Shown here piece after piece: positions 1-5,494 of a DNA stretch of 5,494 bases (position 1 is its first letter; each line of letters begins with the position of its first letter). Under the pieces are notes generated by a model. That model searched no databases, had not been told where the DNA came from, and saw only the letters and a program-made list of their open reading frames with translations. The stretch spans positions 1-5,494 of the forward strand of contig JALSTO010000009.1 in assembly GCA_026983685.1 (NCBI GenBank), read 5' to 3'. The position numbers and the translations under genes were made by a program. The stretch comes from Aquificaceae bacterium (lineage in GTDB: Bacteria; Aquificota; Aquificia; Aquificales; Aquificaceae).

Positions 1-1499
1 AGAACGACTTCGCATACCATTACCTCTACAAACCTGAAAAAGGTTACAACTCCTGGGATGAGTTCATAGATGACATGTATAAGGGGAAGGTTGAGGGAAT
101 GGTTACCGCAGCTCTCAACTTTGTCAACAATACACCTAACGCTAAGAAGACGATAAGAGCCCTGCAAAACTTGAAGTGGATGGTGGTCTTAGACTCCTTC
201 ATGATTGAGACCGCTGAGTTCTGGAAGGCTGAGGGTGTTGATCCTTCTAAGGTGAACACAGAAGTTCTCGTACTTCCGACAGGAGACTTCATAAATAAAG
301 AGGGTTCAATGACAAACAGCGCGAGATGGATAAAGTGGAAGTACAAGGCTGTTGACCCGGAAGGCGATGCCAAGGATGAGTACTGGATATTCGGACATTT
401 CTATATGAAGCTAAAAGAGCTGTATGAGAAGGAAGGGGGAGCTTTCCCGGACCCAATACTCAACCTCGTCTGGCCTTACAAGAACCCCTACTACCCGACT
501 GCGGAGGAGATACTCACAGAGATAAACGGATACTACACAAGGGACGTTGACGGACATAAGAAAGGGGAGAGGGTAAGACTCTTTACAGCTCTCAGGGATG
601 ACGGCTCAACCGCCTGCGGTGGCTGGCTTTACTGCGGTGTCTTTCCACCGGAGGGTAACCTTGCCAAGAGGACGGATCTTCACGACCCCCTCGGTCTGGG
701 AACCTATCCCAACTATGCCTGGAACTGGCCTGCCAACAGGAGGGTTCTCTACAACAGGGCTTCCTGTGATGCTGAAGGTAGACCCTGGGACCCTGAAAGA
801 CCGCTCTTGAGATGGGACCCTGAAAAAGGAAGATGGGTAGGAGACACCCCAGACACAGCGGCGACAGCACCGCCCGAGAAGGGAATAGGTGCCTTTATCA
901 TGCTCCCGGAGGGAAGGGGGAGACTCTTTGCAGCAAGGAGCTATGCGACCTTCAAGGACGGACCCCTGCCGGAGCACTACGAGCCTTACGAGTCCCCCGT
1001 GACTAACATCCTTCATCCAAACGTTCCCTACAACCCGGTTGCAAAAATTTACAAGTCAGACCTTGACCTCTTCGCCACACCCGACAAGTATCCCTATGTG
1101 ATCACCACCTACCATCTCGTTGAATTCTACTTCTTCCAGACGAACAACGTCTATTCCCTCGTGAGACTCTTCCCAACCCATGTCTTTGCGGAGATACCTG
1201 AAGAACTTGCGAAGGAGAAGGGGATAAAGAGCGGAGATATAGTGAAGATTGAAACACCGAGGGCGACTGTAAGAGCCTTTGCCATGGTTACCAAAAGGAT
1301 AAAACCGCTCAACGTTGCTGGTAAGAAGGTTTATACGATAGGACTACCTATACATGGAGGTATGCAGGGATTCCTCGCAAAGCTTCTTCGTAACAACGCC
1401 AAGGCTTCAATAGCTAACCTGATAAGCCCGAACGTTTGGGACCCGAACTCAAGGACGCCTGAATTTAAAGCCTTTTTGTGCAATATAGCCAAAGCCTAA
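1..1499 (+). CDS. fdoG: Formate dehydrogenase-N/O major (catalytic) subunit, C-terminal part, 5' end cut by window edge
   Basis: Catalytic subunit of a membrane-bound formate dehydrogenase (formate to CO2, Mo or W bis-MGD cofactor). The reading frame is already open at base 3, and about 498 residues are present up to the TAA at 1497-1499. That is roughly the second half of a protein of about 1000 residues in E. coli FdnG/FdoG. Stretches that I recognise from FdnG are GGAFPDPILN, GLGTYPNYAWNWP, RRVLYNRASCD, PWDPERPLL and the C-terminal TPEFKAFLCNIAKA. The last ~130 residues (from about base 1110) form the molybdopterin-dinucleotide-binding domain, including KGIKSGDIVKIETPR and the GLPIHGG segment. 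The N-terminal Tat signal, the first [4Fe-4S] cluster and the active-site Sec/Cys codon lie upstream and cannot be checked here. fdoH follows after 13 bases. The family is certain; substrate and cofactor metal come from family knowledge. Confidence 0.95.
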   Translation, partial: NDFAYHYLYKPEKGYNSWDEFIDDMYKGKVEGMVTAALNFVNNTPNAKKTIRALQNLKWMVVLDSFMIETAEFWKAEGVDPSKVNTEVLVLPTGDFINKEGSMTNSARWIKWKYKAVDPEGDAKDEYWIFGHFYMKLKELYEKEGGAFPDPILNLVWPYKNPYYPTAEEILTEINGYYTRDVDGHKKGERVRLFTALRDDGSTACGGWLYCGVFPPEGNLAKRTDLHDPLGLGTYPNYAWNWPANRRVLYNRASCDAEGRPWDPERPLLRWDPEKGRWVGDTPDTAATAPPEKGIGAFIMLPEGRGRLFAARSYATFKDGPLPEHYEPYESPVTNILHPNVPYNPVAKIYKSDLDLFATPDKYPYVITTYHLVEFYFFQTNNVYSLVRLFPTHVFAEIPEELAKEKGIKSGDIVKIETPRATVRAFAMVTKRIKPLNVAGKKVYTIGLPIHGGMQGFLAKLLRNNAKASIANLISPNVWDPNSRTPEFKAFLCNIAKA

Positions 1500-1500
1500 G

Positions 1501-1507
1501 GGAGGTG
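1501..1507 (+). promoter_or_regulatory. Ribosome binding site of fdoH
   Basis: GGAGGTG lies 5 bases upstream of the ATG at 1513 and is a near-perfect Shine-Dalgarno match. It fills the whole short gap after the fdoG stop and fixes the fdoH start. Confidence 0.85.
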
Positions 1508-1512
1508 AAAAG

Positions 1513-2421
1513 ATGAGCACCTTGACAACAGGCGGAACGGTCGGGTTGGGCATAAAGAGGCTATCCGCCTCAAAGGAGCCCGACACATCAACAAAGACCT
1601 ATCCAGAACTTGCGATCCTTGTTGACATATCTTCCTGCATAGGCTGTAAAGCCTGCGAGGTTGCGTGTCAGCAATGGCACGATCTCACCCCTCCTCTTCT
1701 TTCGCCTGAGGAGGTTCAGAAGATCGGTTTTGTAAGCTATCAGTCCCTTCCTGATCTCAGGCACGACCTTTTCATGCTTATGAAGTTCAACGAGGGTGAA
1801 ACGAGCAGGGGGTTTACGTGGTTTATCACAAAATACCAGTGCATGCACTGCAGAGAACCCGGTTGCCTCATAGCCTGCCCTTCACCGGGGGCGGTAATTC
1901 AGTATCAGAACGGTATCGTTGACTTTGACCACTCCAAGTGCATAGGCTGTAAGATGTGTCTCGTCGGCTGTCCCTTTGATGTTCCCAGATACGATGCCAA
2001 CAACAAGCCCTGGAAGTGCAACTTCTGTATAGACAGGGTATCTGCAGGACTTGAACCTGCCTGCGTGAAAACCTGCCCGACCAACTGCCTTACCTTTGGT
2101 CTCAAGGAGGACATGGTTGAGAAAGGAAAGAAGATAGTTCAGAAGTTGAAAGAGAGAGGCTACGAAAACGCAACCCTGTACGACCCCGAAGGTGTGAACG
2201 GAACGGGCTACATATACGTACTTCCCCACGGAGACCACGTCAAGGACTACAACCTTCCCGAGAATCCCAAGATTGAGGCGAGCATAGGACTATGGAAGGG
2301 ACCCCTCAAGACCCTCGGCAGTATAGCCCTCTGGGGCACGCTTATCGGGGCGTTTCTACAGCTTATCCTCTGGGGACCCATAAAGGTCTTCGGAGGTAAG
2401 GAAAATAAAGAGGAGGGATAA
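1513..2421 (+). CDS. fdoH: Formate dehydrogenase iron-sulfur (beta) subunit, membrane-anchored, four [4Fe-4S] clusters
   Basis: Electron-transfer subunit of the FdoGHI complex, carrying electrons from the catalytic subunit to cytochrome b. At 302 residues it matches E. coli FdnH/FdoH (about 294-300). Sixteen cysteines form four ferredoxin-type cluster motifs: C42-C45-C48-C52, C110-C113-C118-C122, C143-C146-C149-C153, and C169-C172 with C184-C188. Each set's last cysteine probably pairs with another set, as is usual in this family. Recognisable segments are SSCIGCKACEVAC, CMHCREPGC, CIGCKMC and EPACVKTCPT, plus ERGYENATLYDPEGVNGTG. A single hydrophobic helix near residues 267-288 follows LWKGPLKTLG, as in FdnH, and would anchor the subunit with its bulk on the periplasmic side. 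C192 is an extra cysteine not needed for the four clusters. The start is set by a strong upstream GGAGGTG. Confidence 0.96.
   Translation: MSTLTTGGTVGLGIKRLSASKEPDTSTKTYPELAILVDISSCIGCKACEVACQQWHDLTPPLLSPEEVQKIGFVSYQSLPDLRHDLFMLMKFNEGETSRGFTWFITKYQCMHCREPGCLIACPSPGAVIQYQNGIVDFDHSKCIGCKMCLVGCPFDVPRYDANNKPWKCNFCIDRVSAGLEPACVKTCPTNCLTFGLKEDMVEKGKKIVQKLKERGYENATLYDPEGVNGTGYIYVLPHGDHVKDYNLPENPKIEASIGLWKGPLKTLGSIALWGTLIGAFLQLILWGPIKVFGGKENKEEG
2411..2417 (+). promoter_or_regulatory. Ribosome binding site of fdoI, inside the fdoH 3' end
   Basis: AGGAGGG lies 6 bases before the ATG at 2424, within the last codons of fdoH. It supports that start and translational coupling of the two subunits. Confidence 0.8.
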
Positions 2422-2423
2422 CC

Positions 2424-3059
2424 ATGGCGGTTGAGAGCACAAAGATCTATGAAGAGCAGATAGAGAGGTTCTCCGCACTGGACAGAATCCTTCACTGGAT
2501 CACAGCCCTTGCCTTCCTCTACTGCCTGCTCTCAGGGATAGGCATAGCCTACCCGAAGTTCCACTGGTTACTGACCGTTCTCGGTGGTGGTGAGTTTGCC
2601 CGCTGGCTCCATCCGTGGGCCGGCGTGGTTTTCTCCATAGGGGCGGTTCTGATGATACTCAAGTGGGCAAGGGATATGGTGATAACCGGCGAGGATATAC
2701 TCTTCCTGATGAAGATAAAGTCTTACATATCGGGAAGGCATGAGGACCTGCCTGAGGCAGGTAAGTACAACGGAGGGCAGAAGCTCTACGCCTGGATAGT
2801 TTTCATAAGCGCCATAGTCTTCTTCCTCACGGGAATAGTTATGTGGTTTCCCGAGAACTTCGGTATAGGTCTCGTGAGGTGGTCCGTTGTTATCCACGAG
2901 ATAAGCTTCATAGTGGCGGGAGCATTCACGATAATCCACATATACATGGGAACCATAGGACTGCCCGGTTCAATATGGGGGATGATAGGAGGCAAGGTCT
3001 CCGCAACCTGGGCTAAGTTCCATCACCCAAAGTGGTATAGAGAGGTTAAGGGAAGATGA
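2424..3059 (+). CDS. fdoI: Formate dehydrogenase cytochrome b556 (gamma) subunit
   Basis: Integral membrane diheme cytochrome b that takes electrons from FdoH and reduces quinone. Its 211 residues equal the usual family size. Four hydrophobic helices are visible at about residues 24-44, 60-80, 120-142 and 156-178. Likely heme ligands fall at family positions: H24 in DRILHW, H63 in WLHPW, H158 in VVIHEIS and H172 in TIIHIYMG. These are close to His18, His57, His155 and His169 of E. coli FdnI (from memory). The C-terminus HHPKWYREVK is also typical. The gene starts 2 bases after the fdoH stop and overlaps sodC by 4 bases (ATGA). The quinone species cannot be deduced from this window. Confidence 0.95.
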   Translation: MAVESTKIYEEQIERFSALDRILHWITALAFLYCLLSGIGIAYPKFHWLLTVLGGGEFARWLHPWAGVVFSIGAVLMILKWARDMVITGEDILFLMKIKSYISGRHEDLPEAGKYNGGQKLYAWIVFISAIVFFLTGIVMWFPENFGIGLVRWSVVIHEISFIVAGAFTIIHIYMGTIGLPGSIWGMIGGKVSATWAKFHHPKWYREVKGR

Positions 3060-3571
3060 AGAATATAGGTGTTTTTCTTTTAGGAGCCCTACTGGTAGTG
3101 AGTGCATCCTTTTCAACTGAGAAGGCTCAGGCACTTCTTATGAACAGAGCGGGTGAGGTCGTGGGAAAAGCTGAACTTATTGAAGGTTCTGGGGGCGTTC
3201 TTATAACGGTGAGAGCTTCTGGGCTCCCCCCCAATGCGGAGCTTGCCTTTCATATCCACGAAAGAGGAGAATGCGTGCCACCCAGCTTCAAAAGTGCCAA
3301 AGGACATTACAACCCGGAAGGAAAAGAACATGGCTTGCTGAACCCGAAAGGACATCACGCGGGAGATATGCCGAACGTGTTTACGGATGCGAATGGAAAA
3401 CTCAGAGTGGATATCTTCAACTCTAAGGTAACCCTAAAATCTGGCAAGCCTAACTCCCTCTTCAAAAAGGGCGGAACAGCTATAGTCCTCCATGAAAAGG
3501 GTGACGACTATAGGTCAAATCCCGCGGGAAACGCCGGCAAGAGAATAATCTGTGGGGTCATAAAGAGATGA
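3056..3571 (+). CDS. sodC: Cu/Zn superoxide dismutase, predicted periplasmic
   Basis: Dismutates superoxide to O2 and H2O2. The full active site is present in 171 residues. Copper ligands are H66 and H68 in FHIHERGEC, H84 in GHYNP (bridging) and H146 in VLHEKGDDY. Zinc ligands are H84, H92, H101 and D104 in HAGD. The structural disulfide would be C73-C166, and R163 in AGKRIICGVI matches the guiding arginine (Arg143 of human SOD1). FKSAKGHYNPEGKEHG is the bacterial-type SodC loop. The N-terminus is a Sec signal: K2, a hydrophobic core at about residues 4-19, and a probable A-Q-A cleavage site after residue 26, so the enzyme should be periplasmic. It overlaps fdoI upstream and fdhE downstream by 4 bases each, so it is very likely translated from the formate dehydrogenase message. 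A dismutase here is not a standard part of fdh operons. Confidence 0.95.
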   Translation: MKNIGVFLLGALLVVSASFSTEKAQALLMNRAGEVVGKAELIEGSGGVLITVRASGLPPNAELAFHIHERGECVPPSFKSAKGHYNPEGKEHGLLNPKGHHAGDMPNVFTDANGKLRVDIFNSKVTLKSGKPNSLFKKGGTAIVLHEKGDDYRSNPAGNAGKRIICGVIKR

Positions 3572-4404
3572 ACGTATTCAAACAGAAGGAAAGGGAATTT
3601 GCACTCCAGAGAGTAGATATGCTCAGGGAGAGGTTCCCCGAAGCGGGGGAGCTTCTCTCTTTCCTTAAAGGTGTCTTAGAATTTCAGAGCCAAGTTATAG
3701 AAGAGCTTCGGGAGAAGGACCCCCCCTTTGACGTTAGTTCAGCCCTCTCAAGAATAGACAAGGGAAAGCCAGCCCTAAGGCTAAGGGGAGTTGATTGGAC
3801 AGTTTACTTTCCCCTCCTGAGAAGGCTCCTTGATGTTTTATCAGACATAGGAACCGAGGAGATAAAGACCAGAGTGGAAGGGCTTGCTAAGTTGAGCGAT
3901 GAAGAGATAAAGGGGGAGCTCAATTCCTTCCTTGAAAGTAGGGAGGCGGATGAGGTTGAGAGGCTTACCTTCCTTTCGTGGCTACAGCCTGTGCTACACA
4001 CCTTCGCGGACAGGATTGAACTCAACCACGAGAAGTGGCTCAAGAACGTATGTCCTGTGTGCGGTTCAAAGCCTTCCGTTTCCTTCCTCATGGATACCTC
4101 CGAGTGGGAGGGGGTGAGGTTCTTAAGGTGTAGCCTCTGTCTTACCGACTGGCTCTACGAGAGGACCAAGTGCACGGTCTGTGGCAACAACGAGGATGAC
4201 AAGCTGAGCTACTACACCTCGGAGGAGGTGAAGCACGTTGAGCTTCAGGTCTGCAATCTGTGCAATCACTACATAAAGAACGTTGATATGAGGAAGGACG
4301 GGCTTGCGGTTCCGGATGTTGATGATGTAGCGACAGTTGCCCTTGATCTCTGGGCTGGAGAGCAGGGATACCTGAAGGTGGAGAGAAACCTTCTGGGTCT
4401 GTAA
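3568..4404 (+). CDS. fdhE: Formate dehydrogenase maturation factor FdhE
   Basis: Cytoplasmic accessory protein required for active respiratory formate dehydrogenases; in E. coli FdhE is a rubredoxin-like iron protein that contacts the catalytic subunit. The 278 residues are slightly shorter than E. coli FdhE (about 309). The N-terminal half is predicted helical. The C-terminal half holds four CxxC knuckles: C162-C165 (VCPVCGSKP), C188-C191 (RCSLCLTDW), C202-C205 (KCTVCGN) and C229-C232 (VCNLCNHY). This is the FdhE arrangement of metal-binding pairs, followed by YIKNVD and a DDVATVALDLWA segment typical of the family. The start overlaps the sodC stop (ATGA). A weak GTGGGG lies about 10 bases upstream, so translation is probably coupled. 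It sits directly with its client enzyme genes, which supports the call. Confidence 0.95.
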   Translation: MNVFKQKEREFALQRVDMLRERFPEAGELLSFLKGVLEFQSQVIEELREKDPPFDVSSALSRIDKGKPALRLRGVDWTVYFPLLRRLLDVLSDIGTEEIKTRVEGLAKLSDEEIKGELNSFLESREADEVERLTFLSWLQPVLHTFADRIELNHEKWLKNVCPVCGSKPSVSFLMDTSEWEGVRFLRCSLCLTDWLYERTKCTVCGNNEDDKLSYYTSEEVKHVELQVCNLCNHYIKNVDMRKDGLAVPDVDDVATVALDLWAGEQGYLKVERNLLGL

Positions 4405-4405
4405 G

Positions 4406-4933
4406 ATGCGCAGGAGGGACCTGCTCAAAGCCCTCTTCCTGCTCCCTTTTCTTTTGGGAAGGATTTCCATGGGAAAGGACATAAAGGTTCTGGGATGTAG
4501 TCTCAAAGGTGACAGGCTTTACAGGATTGAGCCCCACAGGATGCTCTTTCAGTGGGTGAAGGAAGAAGGAGAGGGTATTTACTCCGTAGGCATGGCTTCT
4601 TTGCTCGCATCTCTCAGTTATCCCCTTTACTCAATAAGGGTAAAACCTGTAGGGACAAAGCTCTCCTTTGACGACAACCTTGCAACAGTAGAAGCGGGAA
4701 AGAGGATAGCTACCTTCCCCACACCCCTCTCAGGGGAGATAGTTGAGGTAAATCAGGAGGTTCTTAAGGACCCTGAACTTATAAACAGGAAACCCTACAC
4801 CTACTGGATAGCAAAGATAAAGGCAACAAACCCAGAGGAGCTCAGAAACTTCAAAAGGGCTGAGGAGATAGAGAAAGTCGTCAGGGAAGTTATAATCAAT
4901 GAGGATATAGATTGCAGTAAGATTGAGGAGTAG
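4406..4933 (+). CDS. gcvH: GcvH-like lipoyl-domain protein with possible twin-arginine N-terminus
   Basis: Homolog of the glycine cleavage H protein/lipoate-binding family. VLGCSLKGDRLY, the IYSVGMASLL segment, DDNLATVEAGK, PLSGEIVEVN and DPELINRKPYTYWIAKIKATNPEEL align with H protein. K99 falls where the lipoylated lysine sits, but in E-A-G-K rather than the usual E-S-V-K. An acidic helical tail follows residue 147. Read from 4406, one base after the fdhE stop, the protein has 175 residues and begins with R2-R3-R4-D-L-L-K and a hydrophobic run to about residue 18, resembling a Tat signal; no clear A-x-A cleavage site follows. The alternative start M22 (4469) has a good GGGAAGGA upstream and would give a cytoplasmic protein of 154 residues beginning as other H-like proteins do. 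Family is confident; start, lipoylation and role are not. It could serve one-carbon metabolism or another lipoate-dependent pathway. Confidence 0.85.
   Translation: MRRRDLLKALFLLPFLLGRISMGKDIKVLGCSLKGDRLYRIEPHRMLFQWVKEEGEGIYSVGMASLLASLSYPLYSIRVKPVGTKLSFDDNLATVEAGKRIATFPTPLSGEIVEVNQEVLKDPELINRKPYTYWIAKIKATNPEELRNFKRAEEIEKVVREVIINEDIDCSKIEE
4456..4463 (+). promoter_or_regulatory. Candidate ribosome binding site for an internal start of the GcvH-like gene
   Basis: GGGAAGGA ends 5 bases before the in-frame ATG at 4469. The first ATG (4406) has no comparable purine-rich element at proper spacing. This site favours the shorter, cytoplasmic form, or two products from one gene. Confidence 0.5.
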
Positions 4934-5031
4934 GGAGAGGTTGGCAGGCTGGTGCCGTCCCGGGACTTCAAATCCCGTGGGAGGTCTCGCAGGAGGTCTC
5001 CGGAGGGTTCGATTCCCTCCCTCTCCCGCCA
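4933..5031 (+). tRNA. selC: tRNA-Sec (anticodon TCA, UGA-decoding), CCA encoded
   Basis: The sequence folds as a bacterial selenocysteine tRNA. The acceptor stem has 8 bp (4933-4940 with 5020-5027), then discriminator G5028 and encoded CCA. The T arm has 5 bp (5003-5007 with 5015-5019) with loop TTCGATT. This is the 8+5 arrangement peculiar to bacterial tRNA-Sec. The anticodon stem is 4961-4965 with 4973-4977, loop CTTCAAA, anticodon TCA at 4968-4970; the same loop occurs in E. coli selC. The D arm pairs GGCA 4943-4946 with TGCC 4953-4956, possibly extended by a G-T pair. The long variable arm is a 9-bp hairpin (4980-4988 with 4993-5001, two G-T pairs, loop GCAG). At 99 nt it is close to E. 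coli selC (95). It directly follows the gcvH-like gene and precedes the desulfurase. Confidence 0.97.
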
Positions 5032-5038
5032 TGAAAGG

Positions 5039-5494
5039 ATGAAGAGGATATACTTGGACAACGCATCTACGACACCACTCCTACCGGAGGTAAAAGACTT
5101 TCTCTGCAAGGCTCTTGAGCTTTACGGAAATCCCTCAAGCCCCCACATCCTCGGAGAGGAGGCAAGGGAGCTCTTAGAGGTTGCAAGGGAGAACATAGCG
5201 AGCCTGCTGGGTGTCAAACCAACGGAGATAGTCTTCAACTCCTGCGCTACTGAGGGAAACAACATGGTCCTGAGGAGCGTAGCCACAAAGAAGAAGGGAA
5301 ACGTGGTTATAAGCTCCATAGAGCACAAGTCTGTAAGCATGGTAGCCCAGGAGCTCAAGAAAGAGGGAATTGAAGTAAGGGAAGCTCTCGTGGAAAAGAG
5401 CGGTGTCATTGACCTTGAGCACCTTGAGAAGCTCATAGACGGTGATACGCTCCTCGTATCGGTGATGAGTGTGAGCAACGAGTTCGGCACCGTC
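5039..5494 (+). CDS. nifS: Cysteine desulfurase, NifS/IscS class-V aminotransferase family, N-terminal part (3' end cut by window edge)
   Basis: PLP enzyme that removes sulfur from cysteine (and often selenium from selenocysteine) and passes it on as a persulfide. 152 codons are open to the right edge with no stop, about 40% of a protein of about 390 residues. Family marks are YLDNASTTP (residues 5-13), YGNPSSPH (29-36), the PLP-phosphate loop FNSCATEGNN (66-75), H96 in SIEHKSV, which should stack on PLP, and VSNEFGT (145-151) in place of the common NNETG. The PLP lysine and the catalytic cysteine loop lie beyond the window. The start at 5039 matches family N-termini; the only Shine-Dalgarno-like bases (AAAGG) directly abut the ATG, so initiation may be weak or coupled. 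The ATG at 5031 is closed after three codons and is not used. NifS, IscS or selenocysteine-lyase-like function cannot be separated from this half. Confidence 0.92.
   Translation, partial: MKRIYLDNASTTPLLPEVKDFLCKALELYGNPSSPHILGEEARELLEVARENIASLLGVKPTEIVFNSCATEGNNMVLRSVATKKKGNVVISSIEHKSVSMVAQELKKEGIEVREALVEKSGVIDLEHLEKLIDGDTLLVSVMSVSNEFGTV

Noticed and set aside
592..1016. Minus-strand and alternative-frame open frames inside fdoG
   Set aside because: They lie fully opposite or within a clearly conserved FdoG region, have low-complexity Arg/Pro/Ser-rich translations and no recognisable motifs or ribosome binding sites.
4487..4498. V-L-G-C in the GcvH-like protein as a lipoprotein lipobox
   Set aside because: Charged residues K24, D25 and K27 separate it from the hydrophobic segment, and this cysteine belongs to the normal N-terminal motif of H-like proteins.
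4978..5027. GC-rich hairpins here as a transcription terminator
   Set aside because: The stems are the variable, T and acceptor arms of tRNA-Sec, and no T-run follows.
5031..5042. ATG at 5031 (sharing its A with the tRNA CCA) as a start codon
   Set aside because: The frame closes at a TGA after three codons; the desulfurase frame starts at 5039.
4730..5109. Minus-strand open frames spanning the 3' end of the gcvH-like gene, selC and the start of the desulfurase
   Set aside because: They run through the tRNA gene and two plus-strand coding regions, and the translations have no coherent protein features.
5122..5490. Minus-strand open frame of about 122 codons opposite the desulfurase
   Set aside because: The plus strand encodes unmistakable NifS/IscS motifs over the same bases; the antisense translation is Ser/Thr/Leu-rich and resembles no family.

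Overview
The window is one dense, co-directional (+ strand) cluster for a membrane-bound, periplasm-facing formate dehydrogenase and its maturation. In order it holds: the C-terminal half of the catalytic subunit fdoG (cut by the left edge), the four-cluster iron-sulfur subunit fdoH, the cytochrome b556 subunit fdoI, a Cu/Zn superoxide dismutase (sodC), the maturation factor fdhE, a lipoyl-domain GcvH-like protein, a selenocysteine tRNA (selC), and the N-terminal part of a NifS/IscS-type cysteine desulfurase (cut by the right edge). Packing is extreme. fdoI/sodC and sodC/fdhE overlap by 4 bp (ATGA), fdhE and the gcvH-like gene are 1 bp apart, the last base of the gcvH-like stop codon is the first base of the tRNA, and the desulfurase ATG lies 7 nt after the tRNA CCA end. 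There is no gene-free stretch longer than about 15 bases, and I see no convincing promoter or terminator.

Organism: a thermophilic, probably microaerophilic bacterium. The proteins are rich in Lys and Glu, arginine is mostly AGA/AGG, isoleucine is often ATA, and base composition is roughly half G+C by eye. The gene content, together with the tRNA having an 8-bp acceptor stem, GC-rich arms and an encoded CCA, fits the Aquificales (Aquifex/Hydrogenivirga/Thermocrinis relatives). This assignment is an inference from memory, not from a search.

How it fits together: FdoGHI would oxidise formate outside the cytoplasmic membrane and pass electrons through FdoH clusters and two FdoI hemes to the quinone pool. 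FdhE is needed for maturation of this enzyme class. selC supplies the Sec-inserting tRNA that the catalytic subunit probably needs; its predicted Sec codon lies upstream of the window. The desulfurase could provide sulfur for molybdenum-cofactor sulfuration and Fe-S clusters, or selenium for SelD. SodC is predicted to be periplasmic, on the same side as the catalytic subunit.

The least explained member is the GcvH-like protein. It keeps an apparent lipoyl-lysine but in an atypical E-A-G-K context, and it begins with what looks like a twin-arginine export signal, unless translation starts 21 codons later at an ATG with a better ribosome binding site. That protein, and the embedding of selC with no spacing between two protein genes of the operon, are the points most worth a second look.
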